Made by a program: the position numbers and the translations under genes
Shown: one piece after another, positions 1-12,018 of the stretch
How the letters are laid out: each line of letters starts with the position of its first letter
Numbering within the stretch: position 1 is the stretch's first letter
Source of the DNA: Meandrina meandrites
Taxonomy: Eukaryota; Cnidaria; Anthozoa; Scleractinia; Meandrinidae
Length of the DNA stretch: 64,000 bases
NCBI GenBank assembly: GCA_963693305.1
Contig: OY855908.1
Span: forward strand, 39,788,305-39,852,304
Direction: 5' to 3'
The notes under the pieces: model-generated
The model's database searches: none
Seen by the model: the letters and a program-made list of their open reading frames with translations, nothing else
Told to the model about the DNA's origin: nothing

Positions 1-430
1 CCGTGTATAGTGCACAGTGCACAGAGTACAGTGTACCGTGCATAGTGCACAGTGCACTGAGTCCAGTGTACCGTGTATAGTGCACAGTAAACAGAGTACA
101 GTGTACCGTGTATAGTGCACAGTGCACAGAGTACAGTGTACCGTATATAGTGCACAGTGCACAGTGCACAGTGTACCGTGTATAGAGCACAGTGCACTGA
201 GTCCAGTGTACCGTGTATAGTGCACAGTGCACAGAGTACAGTGTACCGTGTATAGTGCACAGTGCACAGAGTACAGTGTACCGTGTATATGTCACAGTGC
301 ACAGTGCACAGAGTACAGTGTACCGTGTATAGTGCACAGTGCACAGAGTACAGTGTACCGTGTATAGTGCACAGTGCACAGTGCACAGAGTACAGTGTAC
401 CGTGTATAGTGCACAGCGCAACGAGTACAG

Positions 431-490
431 TGTATATACCGTGTATATATCGTGTATATACCGTGTGTATACCGTATATACTACTATACC
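431..490 (+). repeat. AT block 1, 60 bp, four 11-mers
   Basis: Preceded by CAGCGCAACGAG. The second sub-repeat ends TATATC and the last reads GTGTGTATACC; the TATATC change recurs only in the block at 45492. Confidence 0.93.
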
Positions 491-1002
491 GTGTATAGTG
501 CACAGTGCACAGAGTACAGTGTACCGTGTATAGTGCACAGTGCACAGTGCACAGAGTACAGTGTACCGTGTATAGTGCACAGAGTACAGTGTACCGTGTA
601 TAGTGCACAGAGTACAGTGTACCGTGTATAGTGCACAGAGTAGAGTGTACAGTGTATAGTGCACAGTGCACAGAGTACAGTGTACCATGCATAGTGCACA
701 GTGCACTGAGTCCAGTGTACCGTGTATAGTGCACAGTGCACAGAGTACAGTGTACCGTGTATAGTGCACAGTGCACAGAGTACAGTGTAATGTGTATAGT
801 GCACAGTGCACAGTGCACAGTGTACCGTGTATAGAGCACAGTGCACTGAGTCCAGTGTACCGTGTATAGTGCACAGTGCACAGAGTACAGTGTACCGTGT
901 ATAGTGCACAGTGCACAGAGTACAGTGTACCGTGTATAGTGCACAGTGCACAGTGCCCAGAGTACAGTGTAAAGTGTATAGTGCACAGCGCACAGAGTAC
1001 AG

Positions 1003-1062
1003 TGTATATACCGTGCATATACCGTGTATATACCGTGTATATACCGTATATACTACTATACC
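1003..1062 (+). repeat. AT block 2, 60 bp
   Basis: The second sub-repeat is GTGCATATACC, shared only with 46064. Followed by the AGAGCACAGGGCATAG unit. Confidence 0.93.
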
Positions 1063-1185
1063 GTGTATAGAGCACAGGGCATAGAGTACACTGTACCGTG
1101 TATAGTGCACAGAGTACTGTGTACCGTGTATGGTGTACAGTGCACAGAGTACAGTGTACCGTGTATAGTGAACAGAGTACAGTGT

Positions 1186-2225
1186 GCCGTGTATAGTGCA
1201 CAGAGTACAGTGTACCGTGTATAGTGCACAGTGCACAGAGTACAGTGTACCGTGTATAGTACACAGTGCACAGGGAACAGTGTACCGTGTATAGTGCACA
1301 GTGCACAGAGTACAGTGTACCGTGTTTAGTGCACAGGGCATAGAGTACAGTGTACCGTGTATAGTGCACAGAGTACAGTGTACCGTGTATAGTGCACAGA
1401 GTACAGTGTACCGTGTATAGTGCACAGAGTAGAGTGTACCGTGTATAGCGCACAGTGCACAGAGTACAGTGTACCGTGCATAGTGCACAGTGCAGAGAGT
1501 ACAGTGTACAGTGTATAGTGCACAAAGTACAGTGTACCGTGTATAGTGCAAAGAGTACAGTGTACAGTGTATAGTGCACAGAGTACAGTGTACCGTGTAT
1601 AGTGGACAGTGCACAGAGTACAGTGTACCGTGTATAGAGCACAGTGCATTGAGTCCAGTGTACCGTGTATAGTGCACAGTGCACAGAGTACAGTGTACCG
1701 TGTATAGTGCACAGTGCACAGAGTACAGTGTACCGTGTATAGTACACAGTGCACAGGGAACAGTGTACCGTGTATAGTGCACAGTGCACAGAGTACAGTG
1801 TACCGTGTTTAGTGCACAGGGCATAGAGTACAGTGTACCGTGTATAGTGCACAGAGTACAGTGTACCGTGTATAGTGCACAGAGTACAGTGTACCGTGTA
1901 TAGTGCACAGAGTAGAGTGTACCGTGTATAGCGCACAGTGCACAGAGTACAGTGTACCGTGCATAGTGCACAGTGCAGAGAGTACAGTGTACAGTGTATA
2001 GTGCACAAAGTACAGTGTACCGTGTATAGTGCAAAGAGTACAGTGTACAGTGTATAGTGCACAGAGTACAGTGTACCGTGTATAGTGGACAGTGCACAGA
2101 GTACAGTGTACCGTGTATAGAGCACAGTGCATTGAGTCCAGTGTACCGTGTATAGTGCACAGTGCACAGAGTACAGTGTACCGTGTATAGTGCACAGTGC
2201 ACAGAGTACAGTGTACCGTGTATAG
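1186..2225 (+). repeat. 483-bp direct tandem duplication
   Basis: Bases 1186-1742 recur at 1669-2225. The step of 483 equals 69 heptamers. Both copies carry CAGGGAACAG and the private CATTGAGTCC. The paralog at 46.3-46.8 kb has only one copy, so the duplication (or its loss there) postdates the long-range split. Confidence 0.9.
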
Positions 2226-2288
2226 TGCACAGTGCACAGTGCACAGAGTACAGTGTACCGTGTATAGTGCACAGCGCACAGAGTACAG

Positions 2289-2348
2289 TGTATATACCAT
2301 GTATATACCGTGTATATACCGTGTATATACCGTATATACTACTATACC
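2289..2348 (+). repeat. AT block 3, 60 bp
   Basis: The first junction is ACCATG, a CpG transition also present at 3391 and 46867. Followed by GTGCAAAGTGCAC. Confidence 0.93.
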
Positions 2349-3390
2349 GTGTATAGTGCAAAGTGCACAGAGTACAGTGTACCGTGTATAGTGCACAGTG
2401 CACAGTGCACAGAGTACAGTGTACCGTGTATAGTGCACACAGTACAGTGTACCGTGTATAGTGCACAGAGTAGAGTGTACCGTGTATAGTGCACAGTGCA
2501 CAGAGTACAGTGTACCGTGCATAGTGCACAGTGCACTGAGTCCAGTGTACCGTGTATAGTGCACAGTGCACAGAGTACAGTGTACCGTGTATAGTGCACA
2601 GTGCACAGAGTACAGTGTACCGTGTATAGTGCACAGTGCACAGTGCACAGAGTACAGTGTACCGTGTATAGTGGACAGTGCACAGTGCACAGAGTACAGT
2701 GTACCGTGTATATTTCACAACGCACAGAGTACAGTGTACCGTGTATAGTGCACAGAGTACTGTGTACCATGTATGGTGTACAGTGCACAGAGTACAGTGT
2801 ACCGTGTATAGTGAACAGAGTACAGTGTCCCGTGTATAGTGCACAGAGTACAGTGTACCGTGTATAGTGCACAGTGCACAGAGTACAGTGTACCGTGTTT
2901 AGTGCACAGAGCATAGAGTACAGTGTACCATGTATAGTGCAGAGTACAGTGTACTGTGTATAGTGCACAGTGCACAGAGTACAGTGTACCGTGTATAGTG
3001 CACAGTGCACAGCGTACAGTGTACCGTGTATAGTGCACAGCACACAGAGTACAGTGTACCGTGTATAGTGCACAGTGCACAGAGTACAGTGTACCGTGTT
3101 TAGTGCACAGGGCATAGAGTACAGTGTACCGTGTATAGTGCACAGAGTACAGTGTACCGTGTATAGTGCACAGAGTACAGTGTACCATGTATAGTGCACA
3201 GAGTAGAGTGTACCGTGTATAGTGCACAGTGCACAGAGTACAGTGTACCGTGCATAGTGCACAGTGCACTGAGTCCAGTGTACCGTGTATAGTGCACAGT
3301 GCACAGAGTACAGTGTACCCTGTATAGTGCACAGTGCACAGTGCACAGAGTACAGTGTACCATGAATAGTGCACAGCGCACAGAGTACAG

Positions 3391-3450
3391 TGTATATACC
3401 ATGTATATACCGTGTATATACCGTGTATAAACCGTATATACTACTATACA
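3391..3450 (+). repeat. AT block 4, 60 bp, diverged
   Basis: Carries ACCATG and GTATAAACC and ends CTACTATACA. Preceded by CATGAATAG instead of the usual CGTGTATAG. Confidence 0.92.
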
Positions 3451-4840
3451 GTGTATAGTGCACAGTGCACAGAGTACAGTGTACCGTGTATAGTGCACAG
3501 TGCACAGTGCACAGTGCACAGAGTACAGTGTACCGTGTATAGTGCACAGAGTACAGTGTACCGTGTATAGTGCACAGAGTAGAGTGTACCGTGTATAGTG
3601 CACAGTGCACGGAGTACAGTGTACCGTGCATAGTGCACAGTGCACTGAGTCCAGTGTACCGTGTATAGTTCACAGTGCACAGAGTACAGTGTACCGTGTA
3701 TAGTGCACAGTGCACAGAGTACAGTGTACCGTGTATAGTGCACAGTGCACAGTGCACAGTGTACCGTGTATAGAGCACAGTGCACTGAGTCCAGTGTACC
3801 GTGTATAGTGCACAGTGCACAGAGTACAGTGTACCGTGTATAGTGCACAGTGCACAGAGTACAGTGTACCGTGTATATGTCACAGTGCACAGTGCACAGA
3901 GTACAGTGTACCGTGTATAGTGCACAGTGCACAGAGTACAGTGTACCGTGTATAGTGCACAGTGCACAGCGTACAGTGTACCGTGTATAGTGCACAGCAC
4001 ACAGAGTACAGTGTACCGTGTATAGTGCACAGTGCACAGAGTACAGTGTACCGTGTATAGTGCACAGTGCACAGAGTACAGTGTACCGTGTATAGTGCAC
4101 AGTGCACAGAGTACAGTGTACCGTGTATAGTGCACAGAGTACAGTGTACCGTGTATAGTGTACAGTGCACAGAGTACAGTGCACAGAGTACAGTGTACCG
4201 TGTATAGTGAACATAGTACAGTGTACCGTGTATAGTGCACATAGTACAGTGTACCCTGTTTAGTGCACAGTGCACAGAGTACAGTGTACCGTGTATAGTA
4301 CACAGTGCACAGAGTACAGTGTACCGTGTTTAGTGCACAGGGCATAGAGTACAGTGTACCGTGTAAAGTGCAGAGTACAGTGTACTGTGTATAGTGCACA
4401 GTGCACAGAGTACAGTGTACCGTGTATAGTGCACAGTGCACAGAGTACAGTGTACCGTGTATAGTGCACAGTGCACAGAGTACAGTGTACCGTGTATAGT
4501 GCACAGTACACAGAGTACAGTGTACCGTGTATAGTGCACAGTGCACACAGTACAGTGTACCACGTATAGTGCACAGGGCACAGAGTACAGTGTACCGTGG
4601 ATAGTGCACAGAGTACAGGGTACTGTGTATAGTGGACAGTGCACAGAGTACAGTGTACCGTGTATAGTGCACAGTGCACAGTGTACCATGTATAGTGAAC
4701 AGAGTACAGTGTACCATGTATAGTACACATTGCACAGAGTACAGTGTACCGTGTATAGTGCAAAGAGTACAGTGTACCGTTTATAGTGCACAGTGAACAG
4801 AATACAGTGTACTGTGTATAGTGCACCGAGTACAGTGTAC

Positions 4841-4860
4841 CGTGTATTAGAAAATAGTGC
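4841..4860 (+). repeat. A-run marker 1
   Basis: CGTGTATTAGAAAATAG replaces the usual CGTGTATAGTGCACAG; the TAGAAAA run interrupts the H2-H3 junction. Preceded by GCACCGAGTAC. Confidence 0.88.
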
Positions 4861-4966
4861 ACAGTGCACAGAGTACAGTGTACCGTGTATAGTGCACAGT
4901 GCACAGTGCACAGAGTACAGTGTACCGTGTATAGTGCACAGCGCACAGAGTACAGTGTACCGTGTA

Positions 4967-5320
4967 TAGTGCACAGAGTACTGTGTACCGTGTATGGTGT
5001 ACAGTGCACAGAGTACAGTGTACCGTGTATAGTGAACAGAGTACAGTGTGCCGTGTATAGTGCACAGAGTACAGTGTACCGTGTATAGTGCACAGTGCAC
5101 AGAGTACAGTGTACCGTGTATAGTACACAGTGCACAGGGTACAGTGTACCGTGTATAGTGCACAGTGCACAGAGTACAGTATACCGTGTATAGTGCACAG
5201 AGTACTGTGTACCGTGTATGGTGTACAGTGCAAAGAGCACAGTGTACCGTGTATAGTGAACAGAGTACAGTGTGCCGTGTATAGTGCACAGAGTACAGTG
5301 TACCGTGTATAGTGCACAGT
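4967..5320 (+). repeat. Example of the GGTGTACAG cassette
   Basis: A recurrent group of variant units: GAGTACTGTGTACC, then TATGGTGTACAG, then AGTGAACAGAG, then AGTGTGCCGTG. I find about 70 GGTGTACAG units in the window. They often come in pairs about 223-226 bp apart (4992/5218, 6182/6408, 10549/10774, 20593/20818, 36312/36536, 41228/41452, 54054/54278), which suggests an older duplication of that size. Confidence 0.75.
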
Positions 5321-6029
5321 GCACAGAGTACAGTGTACCGTGTATAGTACACAGTGCACAGGGTACAGTGTACCGTGTATAGTGCACAGTGCACAGAGTA
5401 CAGTGTACCGTGTTTAGTGCACAGGGCATAGAGTACAGTGTACCGTGTACAGTGCACAGCGCATAGAGTACAGTGTACCGTGTATAGTGCAGAGTACAGT
5501 GTACTGTGTATAGTGCACAGTGCACAGAGTACAGTGTACCGTGTATAGTGCACAGTGCACAGCATACAGTGTACCGTGTATAGTGCACAGCACACAGAGT
5601 ACAGTGTACCGTGTATAGTGCGCAGTGCACAGAGTATAGTGTACCGTGTATAGTGCACAGTGCACAGAGTACAGTGTACCGTGTATAGTGCACAGTACAC
5701 AGAGTACAGTGTACCGTGTATAGTGCACAGTGCACACAGTACAGTGTACCACGTATAGTGCACAGGGCACAGAGTACAGTGTACCGTGGATAGTGCACAG
5801 AGTACAGGGTACTGTGTATAGTGGACAGTGCACAGAGTACAGTGTACCGTGTATAGTGCACAGTGCACAGTGTACCATGTATAGTGAACAGAGTACAGTG
5901 TACCATGTATAGTACACATTGCACAGAGTACAGTGTACCGTGTATAGTGCAAAGAGTACAGTGTACCGTTTATAGTGCACAGTGAACAGAATACAGTGTA
6001 CTGTGTATAGTGCACCGAGTACAGTGTAC

Positions 6030-6049
6030 CGTGTATTAGAAAATAGTGC
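6030..6049 (+). repeat. A-run marker 2
   Basis: Same AAAATAG form as marker 1, within the 1189-bp second copy. Confidence 0.88.
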
Positions 6050-7589
6050 ACAGTGCACAGAGTACAGTGTACCGTGTATAGTGCACAGTGCACAGTGCAC
6101 AGAGTACAGTGTACCGTGTATAGTGCACAGCGCACAGAGTACAGTGTACCGTGTATAGTGCACAGAGTACTGTGTACCGTGTATGGTGTACAGTGCACAG
6201 AGTACAGTGTACCGTGTATAGTGAACAGAGTACAGTGTGCCGTGTATAGTGCACAGAGTACAGTGTACCGTGTATAGTGCACAGTGCACAGAGTACAGTG
6301 TACCGTGTATAGTACACAGTGCACAGGGTACAGTGTACCGTGTATAGTGCACAGTGCACAGAGTACAGTATACCGTGTATAGTGCACAGAGTACTGTGTA
6401 CCGTGTATGGTGTACAGTGCAAAGAGCACAGTGTACCGTGTATAGTGAACAGAGTACAGTGTGCCGTGTATAGTGCACAGAGTACAGTGTACCGTGTATA
6501 GTGCACAGTGCACAGAGTACAGTGTACCGTGTATAGTACACAGTGCACAGGGTACAGTGTACCGTGTATAGTGCACAGTGCACAGAGTACAGTGTACCGT
6601 GTTTAGTGCACAGGGCATAGAGTACAGTGTACCGTGTACAGTGCACAGCGCATAGAGTACAGTGTACCGTGTATAGTGCAGAGTACAGTGTACTGTGTAT
6701 AGTGCACAGTGCACAGAGTACAGTGTACCGTGTATAGTGCACAGTGCACAGCATACAGTGTACCGTGTATAGTGCACAGCACACAGAGTACAGTGTACCG
6801 TGTATAGTGCGCAGTGCACAGAGTATAGTGTACCGTGTATAGTGCACAGTGCACAGAGTACAGTGTACCGTGTATAGTGCACAGTGCACAGAGTACAGTG
6901 TACCGTGTATAGTGAACAGAGTACAGTGTGCCGTGTATAGTGCACAGAGTACAGTGTACCGTGTATAGTGCACAGTGCACAGAGTACATTGTACCGTGTA
7001 TAGTACACAGTGCACAGGGTACAGTGTACCGTGTATAGTGCGCAGTGCACAGAGTACAGTGTACCGTGTTTAGTGCACAGGGCATAGAGTACAGTGTACC
7101 GTGTATAGTGCAGAGTACAGTGTACTGTGTATAGTGCACAGTGCACAGAGTACAGTGTACCGTGTATAGTGCACAGTGCACAGCATACAGTGTACCGTGT
7201 ATAGTGCACAGCACACAGAGTACAGTGTACCGTGTATAGTGCACAGTGCACAGAGTACAGTGTACCGTGTATAGTGCACAGTGCACAGAGTACAGTGTAC
7301 CGTGTATAGTGCACAGTGCACAGAGTACAGTGTACCGTGTATAGTGCACAGTGCACAGAGTACAGTGTACCGTGTATAGTGCACAGAGTACAGTGTACCG
7401 TAGTGTACCGTGTATAGTGTACAGTGCACAGAGTACAGTGCACAGAGTACAGTGTACAGTGTATCGTGAACATAGTACAGTGTACAGTGTATAGTGCACA
7501 GTGCACAGAGTACAGTGTACCGTGTATAGTACACAGTGCACGGGGTACAGTGTACCGTGTATAGTGCACAGTGCACAGAGTACAGTGTA

Positions 7590-8150
7590 CCGTGTTTAGT
7601 GCACAGGGCATAGAGTACAGTGTACCGTGTATAGTGCAGAGTACAGTGTACTGTGTATAGCGCACAGTGCACAGAGTACAGTGTACCGTGTATAGTGCAG
7701 AGTGCACAGCGTACAGTGTACCGTGTATAGTGCACAGCACACAGAGTACAGTGTACCGTGTATAGTGCACAGTGCACAGAGTACAGTGTACCGTGTATAG
7801 TGCACAGTGCACAGAGTACAGTGTACCGTGTATAGTGCACAGTGCACAGAGTACAGTGTACCGTGTATAGTGCACAGTGCACAGAGTACAGTGTACCGTG
7901 TATAGTGCACAGGGTACAGTGTACCGTGTATAGTGTACAGTGCACAGAGTACAGTGCACAGAATACAGTGTACCGTGTATAGTGAACATAGTACAGTGTA
8001 CCGTGTATAGTGCACAGAGTACAGTGTACCGTGTTTAGTGCACAGTGCACAGAGTACAGTGTACGTGTATAGTGCACAGTGCAAAGAGTACAGTGTACCG
8101 TGTATAGTGCACAGTGCACAGAGTACAGTGTACCGTGTTTAGTGCACAGG
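7590..8150 (+). repeat. Segment shared with 9379-9939 and 38640-39200
   Basis: Steps are 1789 and 31053. The diagnostic is loss of one C giving TGTACGTGTATAG at about 8059. A more distant relative lies near 31.4-31.95 kb with the same one-base loss. Confidence 0.78.
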
Positions 8151-8572
8151 GCAAAGAGTACAGTGTACCGTGTAAAGTACAAAGTACAGTGTACTGTGTA
8201 TAGTGCACAGTGCACAGAGTACAGTGTACCGTGTATAGTGCACAGTGCACAGCGTACAGTGTACCGTGTATAGTGAACAGTGCACAGAGTACAGTGTACC
8301 ACGTATAGTGCACAGGGCACAGAGTACAGTGTACCGTGGATAGTGCACAGAGTACAGGGTACTGTGTATAGTGGACAGTGCACAGAGTACAGTGTACCGT
8401 GTATAGTGCACAGTGCACAGTGTACCATGTATAGTGAACAGAGTACAATGTACCGTGTATAGTACACAGTGCACAGAGTACAGTGTACCGTGTATAGTGC
8501 ACAGAGTACAGTGTACCGTTTATAGTGCACAGAGTACAGTGTACTGTGTATAGTGCACAGAGTACAGTGTAC

Positions 8573-8592
8573 CGTGTATTAGAAAACAGTGC
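8573..8592 (+). repeat. A-run marker 3
   Basis: Canonical TTAGAAAACAG form. Confidence 0.88.
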
Positions 8593-10361
8593 ACAGTGCA
8601 CAGAGTACAGTGTACCGTGTATAGTGCACAGTGCACAGAGTACAGTGTACCGTGTATAGTGCACAGTGCACAGTGCACTGAGTACAGTGTACCGTGTATA
8701 GTGAACAGAGTACAGTGTGCCGTGTATAGTGCACAGAGTACAGTGTACCGTGTATAGTGCACAGTGCACAGAGTACATTGTACCGTGTATAGTACACAGT
8801 GCACAGGGTACAGTGTACCGTGTATAGTGCGCAGTGCACAGAGTACAGTGTACCGTGTTTAGTGCACAGGGCATAGAGTACAGTGTACCGTGTATAGTGC
8901 AGAGTACAGTGTACTGTGTATAGTGCACAGTGCACAGAGTACAGTGTACCGTGTATAGTGCACAGTGCACAGCATACAGTGTACCGTGTATAGTGCACAG
9001 CACACAGAGTACAGTGTACCGTGTATAGTGCACAGTGCACAGAGTACAGTGTACCGTGTATAGTGCACAGTGCACAGAGTACAGTGTACCGTGTATAGTG
9101 CACAGTGCACAGAGTACAGTGTACCGTGTATAGTGCACAGTGCACAGAGTACAGTGTACCGTGTATAGTGCACAGAGTACAGTGTACCGTAGTGTACCGT
9201 GTATAGTGTACAGTGCACAGAGTACAGTGCACAGAGTACAGTGTACAGTGTATCGTGAACATAGTACAGTGTACAGTGTATAGTGCACAGTGCACAGAGT
9301 ACAGTGTACCGTGTATAGTACACAGTGCACGGGGTACAGTGTACCGTGTATAGTGCACAGTGCACAGAGTACAGTGTACCGTGTTTAGTGCACAGGGCAT
9401 AGAGTACAGTGTACCGTGTATAGTGCAGAGTACAGTGTACTGTGTATAGCGCACAGTGCACAGAGTACAGTGTACCGTGTATAGTGCAGAGTGCACAGCG
9501 TACAGTGTACCGTGTATAGTGCACAGCACACAGAGTACAGTGTACCGTGTATAGTGCACAGTGCACAGAGTACAGTGTACCGTGTATAGTGCACAGTGCA
9601 CAGAGTACAGTGTACCGTGTATAGTGCACAGTGCACAGAGTACAGTGTACCGTGTATAGTGCACAGTGCACAGAGTACAGTGTACCGTGTATAGTGCACA
9701 GGGTACAGTGTACCGTGTATAGTGTACAGTGCACAGAGTACAGTGCACAGAATACAGTGTACCGTGTATAGTGAACATAGTACAGTGTACCGTGTATAGT
9801 GCACAGAGTACAGTGTACCGTGTTTAGTGCACAGTGCACAGAGTACAGTGTACGTGTATAGTGCACAGTGCAAAGAGTACAGTGTACCGTGTATAGTGCA
9901 CAGTGCACAGAGTACAGTGTACCGTGTTTAGTGCACAGGGCAAAGAGTACAGTGTACCGTGTAAAGTACAAAGTACAGTGTACTGTGTATAGTGCACAGT
10001 GCACAGAGTACAGTGTACCGTGTATAGTGCACAGTGCACAGCGTACAGTGTACCGTGTATAGTGAACAGTGCACAGAGTACAGTGTACCACGTATAGTGC
10101 ACAGGGCACAGAGTACAGTGTACCGTGGATAGTGCACAGAGTACAGGGTACTGTGTATAGTGGACAGTGCACAGAGTACAGTGTACCGTGTATAGTGCAC
10201 AGTGCACAGTGTACCATGTATAGTGAACAGAGTACAATGTACCGTGTATAGTACACAGTGCACAGAGTACAGTGTACCGTGTATAGTGCACAGAGTACAG
10301 TGTACCGTTTATAGTGCACAGAGTACAGTGTACTGTGTATAGTGCACAGAGTACAGTGTAC

Positions 10362-10381
10362 CGTGTATTAGAAAACAGTGC
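10362..10381 (+). repeat. A-run marker 4
   Basis: Duplicate of marker 3 (step 1789). Confidence 0.88.
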
Positions 10382-11489
10382 ACAGTGCACAGAGTACAGT
10401 GTACCGTGTATAGTGCACAGTGCACAGAGTACAGTGTACCGTGTATAGTGCACAGTGCACAGTGCACTGAGTACAGTGTACCGTGTATAGTGCACAGCGC
10501 ACAGAGTACAGTGTACCGTGTATAGTGCACAGAGTACTGTGTACCGTGTATGGTGTACAGTGCACAGAGTACAGTGTACCGTGTATAGTGAACAGAGTCC
10601 AGTGTGCCGTGTATAGTGCACAGAGTACAGTGTACCGTGCATAGTGCACAGTGCACAGAGTACAGTGTACCGTGTATAGTACAGAGTGCACAGGGTACAG
10701 TGTACCGTGTATAGTGCACAGTACACAGAGTACAGTGTACCGTGTATAGTGCACAGAGTACTGTGTACCGTGTATGGTGTACAGTGCACAGAGTACAGTG
10801 TACCGTGTATAGTGAACAGAGTACAGTGTGCCGTGTATAGTGCACAGAGTACAGTGTACCGTGTATAGTGCACAGTGCACAGAGTACAGTGTACCGTGTA
10901 TAGTACACAGTGCAGAAGGTACAGTGTACCGTGTACAGTGCACAGTACACAGAGTACAGTGTACCGTGTTTAGTGCACAGGGCATAGAGTAAAGTGTACC
11001 GTGTATAGTGCACAGAGTACTGTGTACCGTGTATTGTGTACAGTGCACAGAGTACAGTGTACCGTGTATAGTGAACAGAGTACAGTGTGCCGTGTATAGT
11101 GCACAGAGTACAGTGTACCGTGTATAGTGCACAGTGCACAGAGTACAGTGTACCGTGTATAGTACACAGTGCACAGTGTACCGTGTATAGTGCACAGTGC
11201 ACAGAGTACAGTGTACCGTGTTTACTGCACAGGGCATAGAGTACAGTGTACCGTGTATAGTGCAGAGTACAGTGTACTGTGTATAGTGCACAGTGCACAG
11301 AGTACAGTGTACCGTGTATAGAGCACAGTGCACTGAGTCCAGTGTACCGTTTATAGTGCACAGTGCACAGAGTACAGTGTACCGTGTATAGTGCACAGTG
11401 CACAGAGTACAGTGTACCGTGTATAGTGCACAGTGCACAGTGCACAGAGTAAAGTGTACCGTGTATAGTGCACAGCGCACAGAGTACAG

Positions 11490-11549
11490 TGTATATACCG
11501 TGTATATACCGTGTATATACCGTGTATATACCGTATATACTACTATACC
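11490..11549 (+). repeat. AT block 5, 60 bp
   Basis: Canonical, and isolated by 8.0 kb to the left and 4.9 kb to the right from other blocks. Followed by GTGCAGAGAG. Confidence 0.93.
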
Positions 11550-12018
11550 GTGTATAGTGCACAGTGCAGAGAGTACAGTGTACCGTGTATAGTGCACAGA
11601 GTAGAGTGTACCGTGTATAGTGCACAGTGCACAGAGTACAGTGTACCGTGCATAGTGCACAGTGCACTGAGTCCAGTGTACCGTGTATAGTGCACAGTGC
11701 ACAGAGTACAGTGTACCGTGTATAGTGCACAGTGCCCAGAGTACAGTGTACCGTGTATAGTGCACAGTGCACAGAGTACAGTGTACCGTGTATAGTGCAC
11801 AGTGCACAGTGCACAGAGTACAGTGTACTCTGTATAGTGCACAGCGCACAGAGTACAGTGTACCGTGTATAGTGCACAGAGTACTGTGTACCGTGTATGG
11901 TGTACAGTGCACAGAGTACAGTGTACCGTGTATAGTGAACAGAGTACAGTGTGCCGTGTATAGTGCACAGAGTACAGTGTACAGTGTATAGTGCACAGTG
12001 CACAGAGTACAGTGTACA

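Larger units (their letters stand above)
61..2830 (+). repeat. Left half of a long-range paralog (partner 45122-47400)
   Basis: The match to the partner has a step of 45061 up to the 483-bp duplication and 44578 after it. Shared private variants support common descent: ATGTCACAG near 287, and AT-block mutations TATATC at 431, GCATATACC at 1003 and ACCATG at 2289. This copy carries an extra 483 bp. Confidence 0.85.
1..3450. repeat. AT-block-rich domain 1
   Basis: This stretch holds four AT blocks (431, 1003, 2289, 3391) among 28-, 35- and 42-bp units. It includes GAGTCC units (CACTGAGTCCAG) and the rare ATGTCACAG variant near 287. Bases 61-2830 are paralogous to 45122-47400. No gene is seen. 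Confidence 0.9.
4449..6885 (+). repeat. 1189-bp direct tandem duplication
   Basis: Bases 4449-5696 recur at 5638-6885. Every distinctive variant I checked is shared, including TTAGAAAATAG, GCACACAGTAC, CCACGTATAG and GCAAAGAGCAC. I saw no mismatch inside the match by eye. Confidence 0.92.
6891..10492 (+). repeat. 1789-bp direct tandem duplication
   Basis: Bases 6891-8703 recur at 8680-10492. Shared oddities include the truncated unit ACCGTAGTGTACC (near 7390 and 9179), GTATCGTGAAC, the one-base loss TGTACGTG and TTAGAAAACAG. No mismatch was noticed in the stretches compared. Confidence 0.92.
3451..11489. repeat. AT-block-free domain, 8.0 kb
   Basis: No 11-mer AT block occurs here. The domain is dominated by units carrying GTTTAGTGCACAGGGC, GCAGAGTACAG, CAGCACACAG and CAGCATACAG or CAGCGTACAG. 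Two large direct tandem duplications (steps 1189 and 1789 bp) fill 4449-10492. A second copy of the rare ATGTCACAG variant lies near 3876. Four A-run markers are present. No gene is seen. Confidence 0.9.

Noticed and set aside
4841..4860. Remnant of a retroelement poly(A) tail at the A-run markers
   Set aside because: Only four consecutive A residues, no adjacent element sequence and no visible target-site duplication.
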